In this document: positions 1 to 10,108 of the stretch, in pieces | Layout of the letters: each line of letters starts with the position of its first letter | Numbering within the stretch: position 1 is the first letter of the stretch | NCBI RefSeq assembly: GCF_021341665.1 | Contig: NZ_JAJTTH010000015.1 | Coordinates: forward strand, 1-64,000 | Origin: Pseudomonas sp. Au-Pse12 | Lineage (GTDB): Bacteria > Pseudomonadota > Gammaproteobacteria > Pseudomonadales > Pseudomonadaceae | Length of the DNA: 64,000 nt | Direction of reading: 5' to 3' | Position numbers and translations under genes: made by a program | The notes under the pieces: generated by a model | Seen by the model: the letters and a program-made list of their open reading frames with translations, nothing else | Databases searched by the model: none | Told to the model about the DNA's origin: nothing

Positions 1-26
1 ACGGGCGCTAGCGTTTGTAACGTGCC

Positions 27-1154
27 TCAGGCGCGGGAGACGCGTGGCAGGGTGACGGTGAAAGTGGTGCCGTCGCTCTCGCTGGAGCTGACTTCGATGC
101 TGCCCTGGTGCGCCGTCACCACTTCCTTGACGATGAACAAGCCCAGGCCAAGGCTGGTGCTGGTACTGCCCAGCTCCTCGTCGGCACTGCGTACCAGCGG
201 GTCAAACAGGGTGGCCAAGGCTTCCTGGGGGATGGGGGCGCCGTAGTTGTGCACGGTCAGTAGCACTTGCTCGGCGCCGCCGGTGAGGGTCACCGTCACG
301 GTGCGGCGGTTGCTGCCGTGCTGCAGGGCGTTGCCGATCAGGTTCTGCAGCATCTGCTCGATGCGGGCGCGGTCCCAGATGCCGTGGCTGTCACCTTCGA
401 AGCTCAATAGCGGCAGGCAGTCGGGCTGGCCCGCGCAGGCTTCGTCCATCGCCGCCCTGGCCGCGCTGGCCAGGTCCATGGGCGCGGGGTCGATGGGCAG
501 GCCGTTGCCCAGGCGGCTGCGGACGAATTCCAGCAAATCGCTGACCATGGCGCCCATGTGCCGGGTGCCGCTCTTGATGCGTGAAACGAAGGCCTGGGCG
601 TCGTCGTCCAGCGGTACTTTGCGCGCCAGCATCTCGGTGGACATGCTCACCGCTTGCAGCGGCGCCCGCAGATCGTGGCCAAGAATCGCCAGGAAGATGT
701 CCCGCGAGCGGCTGACCTGCTCGGCATAGGCGGAGGTGGACTCGGCCAGGGCTTCGTCGATCGCCTCGTTGAAGCGGATCATGTCCTGCAGGTGCTCCAG
801 GTCCGGGGTCGCCAGGCTGGCCACCCACAGGCGGATCACGCAGGCCCGCAGGTGGCGGAACTCCGAGGTCATCTGCACCAGGTCGAAGCCCACGTGATGG
901 CGCAGTTCGCCATGGCTGGCGGCCGCGGCATCCAGGCTCGGGGTCTTCTCCGGGCCTTCGCCCTTGGCCTTGGCCACCTGTTCGCCGGGGCTTTGCGCGG
1001 TGCACATGTCCCGGGCGGCAGCCAGCAGGATCGAGCGAGAGTGGTCGCGCAGGTCACGGCGGGTCAGGGTGTTGGGGGCCAGGCTCCTGGCAAACTGTTC
1101 CCATTCATCAACGATTCGATCAACGTGCTGCACGATAAAGTCGGACAGGCGCAT
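27..1154 (-). CDS. Soluble sensor histidine kinase with RsbRD-like N-terminus
   Basis: The 375-residue protein has no signal peptide or membrane segment, so it should sense a cytoplasmic cue. Residues about 1-150 are helical and resemble the RsbRD N-terminal family. The kinase core follows: H-box LGHDLRAPL with the phospho-acceptor His near residue 160, N-box NLIGNALQHG near 271-280, and a G2 box LGLGLFIVKEV near 335-345. No receiver domain is fused and no partner regulator is in view, although the gene ends only 26 bases from the window edge. It lies 98 bases downstream of ureC on the same strand, so read-through from the urease operon is possible. Family assignment is firm; signal and target are unknown. 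Confidence 0.85.
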   Translation of the reverse strand: MRLSDFIVQHVDRIVDEWEQFARSLAPNTLTRRDLRDHSRSILLAAARDMCTAQSPGEQVAKAKGEGPEKTPSLDAAAASHGELRHHVGFDLVQMTSEFRHLRACVIRLWVASLATPDLEHLQDMIRFNEAIDEALAESTSAYAEQVSRSRDIFLAILGHDLRAPLQAVSMSTEMLARKVPLDDDAQAFVSRIKSGTRHMGAMVSDLLEFVRSRLGNGLPIDPAPMDLASAARAAMDEACAGQPDCLPLLSFEGDSHGIWDRARIEQMLQNLIGNALQHGSNRRTVTVTLTGGAEQVLLTVHNYGAPIPQEALATLFDPLVRSADEELGSTSTSLGLGLFIVKEVVTAHQGSIEVSSSESDGTTFTVTLPRVSRA

Positions 1155-1252
1155 AGCCGGGCACCTTACTGGGCAGAGAGTGGAAAACCGAGACGCATCT
1201 TAGCGCCTAATCAGTGGCTCCAGCAGCCATCCTGCCCAGTGGCGGGCGGGTT

Positions 1253-2953
<1,701 letters not shown>

Positions 2954-2973
2954 TCCTCGTTCCTCGGAAATGA

Positions 2974-3058
2974 GCGGCAAGCTTCAAGCTGCCAGCTGCA
3001 AGAAAAATCAAAAGACATCGATAGCGCTTCAGGCCGCTGTTGCTGGCCGCTTGAAGCG
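2974..3058. repeat. Palindromic AGCTTCAAGCTGC-type repeat between ureB and ureC
   Basis: The ureB-ureC gap contains two small palindromic units: one around AAGCTTCAAGCTGCC and a hairpin with arms CGCTTCA (3025-3031) and TGAAGCG (3052-3058). The motif family AGCTNCAAGC...AGCTGCAAG recurs in the purH-purD gap at 35932-36077. This suggests a dispersed short repeat of the REP/MITE kind rather than a urease-specific signal. Confidence 0.55.
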
Positions 3059-3076
3059 TGCCACTGGGCGCTGCGT

Positions 3077-3382
3077 TCAGAGGTCGCCCATGATGCGCCC
3101 GGCGAAACCGAACACCCGGCGCTTGCCGGCCAGTTCCACCAGTTCCACTTCCCGGGTCTGGCCCGGTTCGAAACGCACCGCGGTGCCGGCGGCGATGTTC
3201 AGGCGCATGCCGCGGCTGGCGGCGCGGTCGAAGCTCAGGGCGTCGTTGGTTTCGAAAAAGTGGTAGTGCGAGCCGACCTGGATCGGCCGGTCGCCGCTGT
3301 TGGATACCTTCAGGGTCAGGGTGCGGCGCCCGGCGTTGAGTTCGATCTCGCCGGGCTGGATCTGGTATTGGCCAGGAATCAT
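3077..3382 (-). CDS. ureB: Urease subunit beta UreB
   Basis: Small structural subunit of urease, 101 residues, the normal size for the separate beta chain of three-subunit bacterial ureases. The N-terminus MIPGQYQIQPGEIELNAGR and the central QVGSHYHFFETN segment are characteristic. Its start overlaps the stop of the upstream GNAT gene by four bases, so translation is probably coupled to that acetyltransferase. ureC follows after a repeat-containing gap. Confidence 0.97.
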   Translation of the reverse strand: MIPGQYQIQPGEIELNAGRRTLTLKVSNSGDRPIQVGSHYHFFETNDALSFDRAASRGMRLNIAAGTAVRFEPGQTREVELVELAGKRRVFGFAGRIMGDL

Positions 3383-3912
3383 AGCGGTTGTCCCAGGGTC
3401 TTGAAGTAGATGGCGGTGGGGGTGTAGGTGCCGTCCGGGCTCTGGCAGTAGTTGGGCAGTTCACCGACCCGGGTGTAACCCAGGGCGCGGTAGAACGCTT
3501 CCGCCGCCGAGCCGGCTTCGGTGTCCAGGTACAGCAGCCCGCGTCGGTGCTGGCGGGCGGCCTGTTCCAGGGCATTCATCAGTTGCTGGCCCAGGCCACG
3601 GCGCCGGGCGCTGTGCAGCACCTGGAGTTTCTGCACCTCGGCGCGGTTGCGTCCGTTGGCCTTCATGCACAGCGCCAGCTGCACGCTGGCCAGGACCTTC
3701 TCGTCGTCAACCACCACCCACAGCAGCAGGCTGCCGTCCTCGACCCCGGCCTGCACGCTGCCGAGGTAGGCCCGAGCCTGAGCGTCGTCGAGGTCGGCCA
3801 TGAAGCCGATGGAGGCGCCGTGTTGCACCGCGTCCAGCAGCAGGTCGATCAGTCCCTGACGGTAATGGGCAAAGCTTTCTCCATGGACTCGGCGCAGTTG
3901 GGCGGCGTTCAT
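3379..3912 (-). CDS. GNAT-family N-acetyltransferase within the urease operon
   Basis: A 177-residue GNAT protein. The acetyl-CoA pyrophosphate loop is RRRGLGQQLMNALEQA, and the later segment LYLDTEAGSAAEAFYRALGY is the typical beta-5/alpha-4 region. The substrate is not evident. The gene begins seven bases after the stop of the preceding PAT-like gene and overlaps ureB by four bases, so it is embedded in the operon rather than merely adjacent. No role in urease assembly is known to me. A role in detoxifying a small amine or amino-acid analogue is possible but is inference. Confidence 0.85.
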   Translation of the reverse strand: MNAAQLRRVHGESFAHYRQGLIDLLLDAVQHGASIGFMADLDDAQARAYLGSVQAGVEDGSLLLWVVVDDEKVLASVQLALCMKANGRNRAEVQKLQVLHSARRRGLGQQLMNALEQAARQHRRGLLYLDTEAGSAAEAFYRALGYTRVGELPNYCQSPDGTYTPTAIYFKTLGQPL

Positions 3913-3919
3913 CGAGAGG

Positions 3920-4453
3920 TCACTCCTGGTGAGGGGCGGGCGGTTGCGCCCCGGGGTTGAGAATCAGCTGCATGAAGGTCAGGTCCAGCCAGCGCCCGAA
4001 CTTGCTGCCCACCTGGGGCATCTGCCCGGTGCTGATGAAACCGAGGCGCTCATGCAGGCGGATCGAGGCGTGGTTGCCACTTTCGATGGCGGCCACCATC
4101 ACGTGCTTGCCAGCGCTTCTGGCGCGCTCCACCAGCACCTCCATCAACAGCGGGCCCAGGCCTTTGCCGCGTTGGTCGCTGCGCACGTAGACCGAATGTT
4201 CCACGGTGTGGCGAAAGCCGTCGAAGGGCCGCCAGTCGCCGAAGGAAGCGTAGCCGAGCACCTGCTCCTCGGCGTTGACGATCACCAGGATCGGGTAGCC
4301 CTGGCCCTGGCGCGCGCTGAACCAGGCCTGGCGGTTGCCCAGGTCCACCGGTTGCTCGTTCCAGATCGCCGTGGTGTTCTGCACGGCGTCGTTGTAGATG
4401 TCGCGGATCGCTGGCAGGTCGGCGTGCAGCGCATCGCGGATGCGATAAGTCAT
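3920..4453 (-). CDS. Phosphinothricin/methionine-sulfoximine-type N-acetyltransferase
   Basis: A 177-residue GNAT of the PAT/Bar type. The N-terminus IRDALHADLPAIRDIYNDAV, the segment SFGDWRPFDGFRHTVEHSVY and the acetyl-CoA loop RSDQRGKGLGPLLM match that family, whose members acetylate glutamate analogues such as phosphinothricin and methionine sulfoximine. P. aeruginosa has a PAT-like gene at the same place between ureA and ureB (PA4866, from memory). It starts nine bases after ureA. Glutamine-synthetase inhibitor resistance would fit a nitrogen operon, but the physiological substrate is not shown by the sequence. Confidence 0.88.
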   Translation of the reverse strand: MTYRIRDALHADLPAIRDIYNDAVQNTTAIWNEQPVDLGNRQAWFSARQGQGYPILVIVNAEEQVLGYASFGDWRPFDGFRHTVEHSVYVRSDQRGKGLGPLLMEVLVERARSAGKHVMVAAIESGNHASIRLHERLGFISTGQMPQVGSKFGRWLDLTFMQLILNPGAQPPAPHQE

Positions 4454-4462
4454 GGCGCGGCC

Positions 4463-4765
<303 letters not shown>

Positions 4766-4808
4766 CGTGATCGATCCGTCGTTGGGCAGTTTGAAAAGGG
4801 CAGGTGTT

Positions 4809-5648
4809 TCATGTGTTCCAGATCCTTGGCGGTAGGGCCTCGCGGCCCAGCAGGGCCGGGCGCAGCAAGCGCCACAGGTCGATCAGCCAGGCACGGGCCA
4901 GCAGGGCCTCGCTGGCCAGGCAGCGGGCCACCAGCAGCCCCGGCAGCTGGCTCAGGTCGCCGCGCACCGGGTGTTCCAGGGCGCGGCAACGCTCCAGCAG
5001 TTGGCTGTCGATTTCACCGGTCACCAGCAAGGTGGCGAACACCGGCTGGCCGTCCAGGCCGATGGGCGAGTCCAGCAGGCCATCGCCGCCGGTGATGCGC
5101 TGGCGTTCATGCCACAGCGGCCGGCCGTCGCGGCGGATGTCCAGGTGGGCCTGGACATACCCCAATTCGAAACGCTCGCCGCTGGCCGGGCGACCGAGGG
5201 CGACGATGTCCCAGTAGAACAGCCGGGCGTCGCCTTGCAGGTCGATCCGGGTCGTCAGTTCGGCCTGGGCGGCGCTGAAGACAATGGTTTCCTGGGGCAG
5301 CCACTCCAGGGTCGCTCCCGCGGCCACCTGCAGGTCCAGGGTCTGCCCGGCCGGGCCGTTGGCGCGATACCACTTGGCGGCGCCGGGGCTGGTCAACTGG
5401 GCCCAGGCACCGCTGTCGACCCGGGCACGGATGGCCAGCCGGTCGCCGCCGGCGATGCCGCCAGGCGGGTGGACGATGATGTGCTGGCACACCTCGGGGC
5501 CTTCGGCGTACAGGTGCTTCTGCACCCGCAGCGGCCCCAGGTGGCGGCGCAGCACCGGGCGCGTGCTGGCACCGAAGCGGGCGTAGGCCAGCTCCAGCTC
5601 GGCGTGCCAGCTGGGGGTGAACAGGGCGGTGGCGGCAGGTAGGTTCAT
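4809..5648 (-). CDS. ureD: Urease accessory protein UreD
   Basis: UreD (UreH) is the scaffold that binds apo-urease and recruits UreF and UreG for nickel insertion. The 279-residue product has typical signatures: GPLRVQKHLYAEGPEVCQHI with HPPGGIAGGD just after it, the GAKWYRA segment, and LEWLPQETIVFSAA in the middle. It begins 30 bases downstream of urtE and precedes ureA by 43 bases, consistent with one transcript from urtA to ureC. Confidence 0.95.
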   Translation of the reverse strand: MNLPAATALFTPSWHAELELAYARFGASTRPVLRRHLGPLRVQKHLYAEGPEVCQHIIVHPPGGIAGGDRLAIRARVDSGAWAQLTSPGAAKWYRANGPAGQTLDLQVAAGATLEWLPQETIVFSAAQAELTTRIDLQGDARLFYWDIVALGRPASGERFELGYVQAHLDIRRDGRPLWHERQRITGGDGLLDSPIGLDGQPVFATLLVTGEIDSQLLERCRALEHPVRGDLSQLPGLLVARCLASEALLARAWLIDLWRLLRPALLGREALPPRIWNT

Positions 5649-5678
5649 GCTCGGTCGTTATCGTTAGGAGGCTACAGA

Positions 5679-6377
5679 TTAGATCGTAACCAGGCCGCGT
5701 ACACCGTCGGCCTGCATATTTTCGCCACGGCCCTGCTGGATGATTTCCCCGCGGGACATCACCAGGTACTGGTCGGCCAGTTCGGCGGCAAAATCGTAGA
5801 ACTGCTCCACCAGCACAATCGCCATGTCGCCCCGGGCCGCGAGCTGCTTGATCACCGCGCCGATCTCCTTGATCACCGAGGGCTGGATGCCTTCGGTGGG
5901 CTCATCGAGGATCAGCAGCCGGGGCCGACTGGCCAGGGCCCGGCCGATGGCCAGCTGTTGCTGCTGGCCACCGGAAAGGTCGCCGCCACGGCGCTGCTTC
6001 ATCTGCAACAGCACTGGAAACAGCTCATAGATGAAGGCCGGGACTGCCTTGGCTTCTTGCGCGCCGAAACGCGAAAGGCCCATCAGCAGGTTTTCCTCGA
6101 CGGTCAGGCGGCCGAAGATTTCCCGGCCCTGGGGCACGTAGGCGATGCCGGCGTGAACGCGCTGGTGCGGCTTGTAGCCGGTGATGGCCTGGCCTTCCCA
6201 GTGCACCGCTCCCTGTTTGGCCGACAGCAGGCCCATCAGGCATTTGAGCAGGGTGGTCTTGCCCACGCCGTTGCGCCCGAGCAGGCAGGTCACTTCGCCG
6301 ATCCGCGCTTCGAAGCTCAGGCCCCGGAGGATGTGGCTACCGCCGTAGTACTGGTGCAACTGGTCGACTTGCAGCAT
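5679..6377 (-). CDS. urtE: Urea ABC transporter ATP-binding subunit UrtE
   Basis: A 232-residue ABC ATPase of the branched-chain amino acid/urea class (LivF-like). Walker A is GRNGVGKTTLLKC, the signature is LSGGQQQQLAIGRAL and Walker B is LLILDEPTEGIQ. With UrtD it powers the UrtBC membrane pore. The assignment as UrtE rather than LivF rests on position after urtABCD and before ureD. A 139-base gap holding a large REP-like palindrome separates it from urtD, unlike the tight joins elsewhere in the operon. Confidence 0.95.
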   Translation of the reverse strand: MLQVDQLHQYYGGSHILRGLSFEARIGEVTCLLGRNGVGKTTLLKCLMGLLSAKQGAVHWEGQAITGYKPHQRVHAGIAYVPQGREIFGRLTVEENLLMGLSRFGAQEAKAVPAFIYELFPVLLQMKQRRGGDLSGGQQQQLAIGRALASRPRLLILDEPTEGIQPSVIKEIGAVIKQLAARGDMAIVLVEQFYDFAAELADQYLVMSRGEIIQQGRGENMQADGVRGLVTI

Positions 6378-6398
6378 GTTCGGATTCCTTCAAAAACC

Positions 6399-6500
6399 TG
6401 TAGCCGCTGCCGCAGGCTGCGACAAGGTCCACAGGACCTTCATGGGCCTTGCAGAGCACGTCCTCTTCAAGGCCGATCGCAGCCTGCGGCAGCGGCTACA
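6399..6500. repeat. REP-like inverted pair (REPIN-type) in the urtD-urtE gap
   Basis: Two perfect 24-base arms in inverted orientation, 6399-6422 (TGTAGCCGCTGCCGCAGGCT...) and 6477-6500, flank about 54 bases that themselves contain GGTCC/GGACC pairing. This is the form of a Pseudomonas REP doublet. It sits inside an operon, so it could form a stable mRNA structure that protects or processes the transcript between urtD and urtE. Confidence 0.85.
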
Positions 6501-6516
6501 AAGGTGGTTGGTTGGG

Positions 6517-7377
6517 TCAGCGGCCCAGGTAGACCTCGATCACCCGCTCGTTTTCCTGCACCTGCTCCAGCGACCCTTCGGCCAGCACGCTGCCCTGGTG
6601 CAGCACGGTGACGTGGTCGGCAATCGAGCCGACAAAGCCCATGTCGTGCTCCACCACCATCAGCGAGTGCTTGCCGGCCAGGGTCTTGAACAGCTCGGCG
6701 GTGAACTCGGTCTCGGCATCGGTCATGCCCGCCACCGGTTCGTCGAGCAACAGCAGTTGCGGGTCCTGCATCAGCAGCATGCCGATCTCCAGGAACTGCT
6801 TCTGGCCGTGGGACAACAGGCCGGCCTGGCGCTGGGCCGAGGGGCTCAGGCGAATGGTCTCCAGCACCTGGGCGATGCGGTCCTGCTGTTCGCTGCTCAG
6901 GCGCGCGCCGAGGCTGGCCCACACCGACTTGTCGGTCTTCTGCGCCAGCTCCAGGTTCTCGAACACGCTCAAGGCCTCGAACACCGTGGGTTTCTGGAAC
7001 TTGCGGCCGATCCCGGCCTGGGCGATCTGCACTTCGCTCATCCGGGTCAGGTCCAGGGTTTCGCCGAACCAGGCCTTGCCCCGGGTCGGCCGGGTCTTGC
7101 CGGTGATCACGTCCATCAGGGTGGTCTTGCCCGCGCCGTTGGGGCCGATGATGCAGCGCAGCTCGCCGACGCCGATGTACAGGTTGAGGTCGTTGAGGGC
7201 CTTGAAACCGTCGAAGCTGACGCTGATGTCTTCCAGGGTCAGGATGGTTCCATGGCGGGTGTTCAGGCCCTTGCCGGCGGCCTGGCCAAGGCCGATGGCG
7301 TCGCGGCTGCTGCCCTGGTCCTTGTTGGGTTCGAGGATGGGTTCGAGCATGAAGTCCACCGTGGCCGTGACTCTCAT
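6517..7377 (-). CDS. urtD: Urea ABC transporter ATP-binding subunit UrtD
   Basis: A 286-residue LivG-like ABC ATPase with Walker A GPNGAGKTTLMD, signature LSHGQKQFLEIGM and Walker B LLLLDEPVAG. About 45 N-terminal residues precede the ATPase fold (which starts near ILTLEDISVSF); such extensions are seen in UrtD. The start overlaps the urtC stop by four bases. A shorter start at the internal Met in MLEPILEPN is possible. Confidence 0.94.
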   Translation of the reverse strand: MRVTATVDFMLEPILEPNKDQGSSRDAIGLGQAAGKGLNTRHGTILTLEDISVSFDGFKALNDLNLYIGVGELRCIIGPNGAGKTTLMDVITGKTRPTRGKAWFGETLDLTRMSEVQIAQAGIGRKFQKPTVFEALSVFENLELAQKTDKSVWASLGARLSSEQQDRIAQVLETIRLSPSAQRQAGLLSHGQKQFLEIGMLLMQDPQLLLLDEPVAGMTDAETEFTAELFKTLAGKHSLMVVEHDMGFVGSIADHVTVLHQGSVLAEGSLEQVQENERVIEVYLGR

Positions 7378-8453
7378 TGTTCACCTCGTTTCTTCAGCAG
7401 GCCGATCACGCCCTTGGGCAGGTACAGGGTCACCACGATGAACAGGGCGCCGAGGAAGAACAGCCAGTACTCGGGGAAGGCCACGGTGAACCAGCTCTTC
7501 ATGCCGTTGACCAGCCCGGCCCCCAGCAGCGGGCCGATCAGCGTGCCGCGCCCGCCCAGGGCCACCCACACCGCGGCCTCGATCGAGTTGGTGGGGGACA
7601 TTTCGCTGGGGTTGATGATGCCCACCTGGGGCACATACAAGGCCCCGGCCAGGCCACAGAGCACGGCGCTCAGCACCCAGACGAACAACTTGAAGCCGCG
7701 TGGGTCGTAGCCGCAGAACATCAGGCGGTTCTCGGCGTCGCGCAGGGCGGTCAGCACCCGGCCGAACTTGCTCCGGGCCAGGCGCCAGCCCAGGTACAGG
7801 CTGGCCACCAGCAGCGCTACGGTGGCCAGGAACAGCACCGCCCGGGTGCCCGGCTCGGTGATGCCGAAACCCAGGATGCTGCGGAAGTTGGTGAAGCCGT
7901 TGTTGCCGCCGAACCCGGTCTCGTTGCGAAACAGCAGCAGCATCCCGGCGAAGGTCAGGGCCTGGGTCATGATCGAGAAGTACACGCCCTTGATCCGTGA
8001 GCGGAAGGCGAAGAAACCGAACACCAGGGCCAGCAAGCCCGGCGCCAGCACCACCAGGCACAGGGCCCAGAGGAAGTGCTCGGTGCCGGCCCAGTACCAG
8101 GGCAACTCGTTCCACGAGAGAAAGGTCATGAACGCCGGCAAGCCATCCCCGGCGGCCTGGCGCATCAGGTACATGCCCATGGCGTAGCCGCCCAGGGCGA
8201 AGAACAGACCGTGGCCCAGGGACAGCAACCCGGCATAGCCCCAGACCAGGTCCAGGGCCAGGGCGACGATGGCGTAGCAGAGGATCTTGCCCACCAGGGT
8301 CAGGGTGTAGGCCGAGACCTGCAGCGGGTTGTCCGCCGGCAGCAGCGAGAGCAGGGGCAGGGCCAGCAGCAGGCTCAGGATCACGGCGCCGGCGGCAATC
8401 GTCAGCCTGGGGCCGGCTTTCTGCGTGGCGGTCAGCATCAATGGCTGGTTCAT
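7374..8453 (-). CDS. urtC: Urea ABC transporter permease UrtC
   Basis: LivM-type permease of 359 residues with about ten hydrophobic segments. The family motif YAGLLSLGHGLFFALGGYAMG lies near residues 69-89. A much longer open frame runs upstream to 9194, but that part is the out-of-frame shadow of urtB. The start MNQPLML at 8453 overlaps the urtB stop as TGATG. It forms the inner-membrane pore with UrtB. Confidence 0.94.
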   Translation of the reverse strand: MNQPLMLTATQKAGPRLTIAAGAVILSLLLALPLLSLLPADNPLQVSAYTLTLVGKILCYAIVALALDLVWGYAGLLSLGHGLFFALGGYAMGMYLMRQAAGDGLPAFMTFLSWNELPWYWAGTEHFLWALCLVVLAPGLLALVFGFFAFRSRIKGVYFSIMTQALTFAGMLLLFRNETGFGGNNGFTNFRSILGFGITEPGTRAVLFLATVALLVASLYLGWRLARSKFGRVLTALRDAENRLMFCGYDPRGFKLFVWVLSAVLCGLAGALYVPQVGIINPSEMSPTNSIEAAVWVALGGRGTLIGPLLGAGLVNGMKSWFTVAFPEYWLFFLGALFIVVTLYLPKGVIGLLKKRGEQ

Positions 8454-9955
8454 CAGTCGATCACCCGTCCTTTCAGTGCGAAGAGTCCCTGCGGACGTTT
8501 CTGGATGAACAGAATGATCAGCGCGAGGATCAGGATCTTGCCGAGCACGGCGCCGATCTGCGGTTCGAGGATCTTGTTGGCGATCCCCAGGCCGAAGGCC
8601 GCCAGCACGCTGCCGGCCAACTGGCCGACGCCGCCGAGCACCACCACCAGGAACGAGTCGATGATGTAGCTCTGGCCCAGGTCCGGGCCGACGTTGCCGA
8701 TCTGGCTCAGGGCCACGCCACCCAGGCCCGCGATGCCCGAGCCGAGGCCGAAGGCGAGCATGTCCACGCGTCCGGTGGGCACGCCGCAGCAGGCGGCCAT
8801 GTTGCGGTTCTGGGTCACCGCGCGCACGTTCAGGCCCAGGCGCGTCTTGTTCAGCAGCAGCCAGGTGAGCACGACGACAAACAGGGCGAAGGCGATGATC
8901 ACGATGCGGTTGTACGGCAGCACCAGGTTGGGCAGGACCTGGATGCCGCCCGACAGCCAGGCCGGGTTGGCCACTTCGACGTTCTGCGCGCCGAATAGCA
9001 GGCGCACCAGCTGGATCAGCATCAGGCTGATGCCCCAGGTGGCCAGCAGGGTTTCCAGGGGGCGGCCGTAGAGATGGCGGATTACCGTGCGCTCCAGGGC
9101 CATGCCGATTGCGGCGGTGACAAAAAATGCCACCGGCAGGGCCAGCAACGGGTAGAGCTCGATGGCCTGTGGGGCAAAACGCTGGAACAGCCACTGCACC
9201 ACGTAGGTGGAGTAGGCGCCGAGCATCAGCATCTCGCCGTGGGCCATGTTGATCACCCCCAGCAGGCCGAAGGTGATGGCCAGCCCCAGGGCCGCCAACA
9301 GCAGGATCGAACCCAGCGACAAGCCGCTGAAGGCCTGGCCGAGGACTTCCCCCACCAGCAGCTTGCGCTTGACCTGGGCCAGGCTGGTTTCGGCGGCGGT
9401 GCGCACGTTGGCCTCGGCCTCGGCCCCCGGTTGCAGCAGGCCTTCGAGGCGGGTGCGGGCCAGCGGGTCGCCGGTTTCCCCCAGCAGGCGCACGGCGGCC
9501 AGGCGCACCGTCGGGTCGCCGTCCACCAGTTGCAAGTTGGCCAGGGCCAGGCTCAGGGCGTCGTGCACGCCGGGGTCTTGCTCGGCGGCCAGCCGGGCGT
9601 CGAGGAATTTCAGTTGCGCCGGCTTGGCGCTTTTCTGCAATTGCCGGGCGGCATCGAGCCGGGTACTGGCCTCGGCGGCGAGCAATTGATGGCTGGCCAG
9701 CGTGGTGTCGATCAGGCCCCGCAGGCGGTTGTTCAGGCGCAGGGTCTTGCTTTCGCCGGCGATGCTCAACTGGCCTTGTTGCAGGGCCTTGAGCAGTTCC
9801 AGGCGTGCCGGGTCGGGCTGCGCGGCCCAGGTTTCCAGCAGTTGCGCCTGTTGGTTGGAATTGGCCGCGACAAAATCTTCGGCTTCACCGGCATGGGCTG
9901 CAATGGGCAGCAGCAACAGGCAGGCGAGGAGCAAGCGGTAGAGGGCAGTGGGCAT
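8453..9955 (-). CDS. urtB: Urea ABC transporter permease UrtB with periplasmic N-terminal domain
   Basis: A 500-residue protein in two parts. Residues 1-22 are a cleavable-looking signal (LLLACLLLLPIAAHA) followed by about 185 soluble, Ala/Leu-rich residues with HEAT-like helices (DPTVRLAAVRLLGETGDP). From about residue 205 a LivH-type permease follows, with the motif GLLGVINMAHGEMLMLGAY. The long N-terminal region is a feature of many UrtB proteins and absent from LivH. The open frame extends to 10069, but MPTALYRLL at 9955 is the start with a plausible signal sequence, and the upstream part is REP DNA. It lies 153 bases after urtA. Confidence 0.93.
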   Translation of the reverse strand: MPTALYRLLLACLLLLPIAAHAGEAEDFVAANSNQQAQLLETWAAQPDPARLELLKALQQGQLSIAGESKTLRLNNRLRGLIDTTLASHQLLAAEASTRLDAARQLQKSAKPAQLKFLDARLAAEQDPGVHDALSLALANLQLVDGDPTVRLAAVRLLGETGDPLARTRLEGLLQPGAEAEANVRTAAETSLAQVKRKLLVGEVLGQAFSGLSLGSILLLAALGLAITFGLLGVINMAHGEMLMLGAYSTYVVQWLFQRFAPQAIELYPLLALPVAFFVTAAIGMALERTVIRHLYGRPLETLLATWGISLMLIQLVRLLFGAQNVEVANPAWLSGGIQVLPNLVLPYNRIVIIAFALFVVVLTWLLLNKTRLGLNVRAVTQNRNMAACCGVPTGRVDMLAFGLGSGIAGLGGVALSQIGNVGPDLGQSYIIDSFLVVVLGGVGQLAGSVLAAFGLGIANKILEPQIGAVLGKILILALIILFIQKRPQGLFALKGRVID

Positions 9956-9986
9956 GGCGATGTCCTTGAAAACACCCGGGTAACCC

Positions 9987-10081
9987 GTAGGAGCGAGCTT
10001 GCTCGCGATCCGCGCAGCGGCCAGCCGAGCGGTTTTCGTTGCAGGTCCTGCGGACCTCATCGCGAGCAAGCTCGCTCCTAC
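9987..10081. repeat. REP-like inverted pair in the urtA-urtB gap
   Basis: Arms at 9987-10008 (GTAGGAGCGAGCTTGCTCGC...) and 10060-10081 are perfect inverted copies of the very common fluorescens-group REP unit GAGCGAGCTTGCTCGCGA. About 51 bases lie between them. The element is downstream of urtA, the gene in this operon expected to be needed in excess as the binding protein, and could stabilise its 3' end. Confidence 0.88.
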
Positions 10082-10108
10082 AGGGAAGGCGTCAGGCCTG
10101 GGGCTGGA

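Noticed and set aside
3379..4453. The two GNAT genes as one gene split by a frameshift
   Set aside because: Each is a full-length 177-residue protein with its own start, acetyl-CoA loop and C-terminus, and they belong to different GNAT subgroups.
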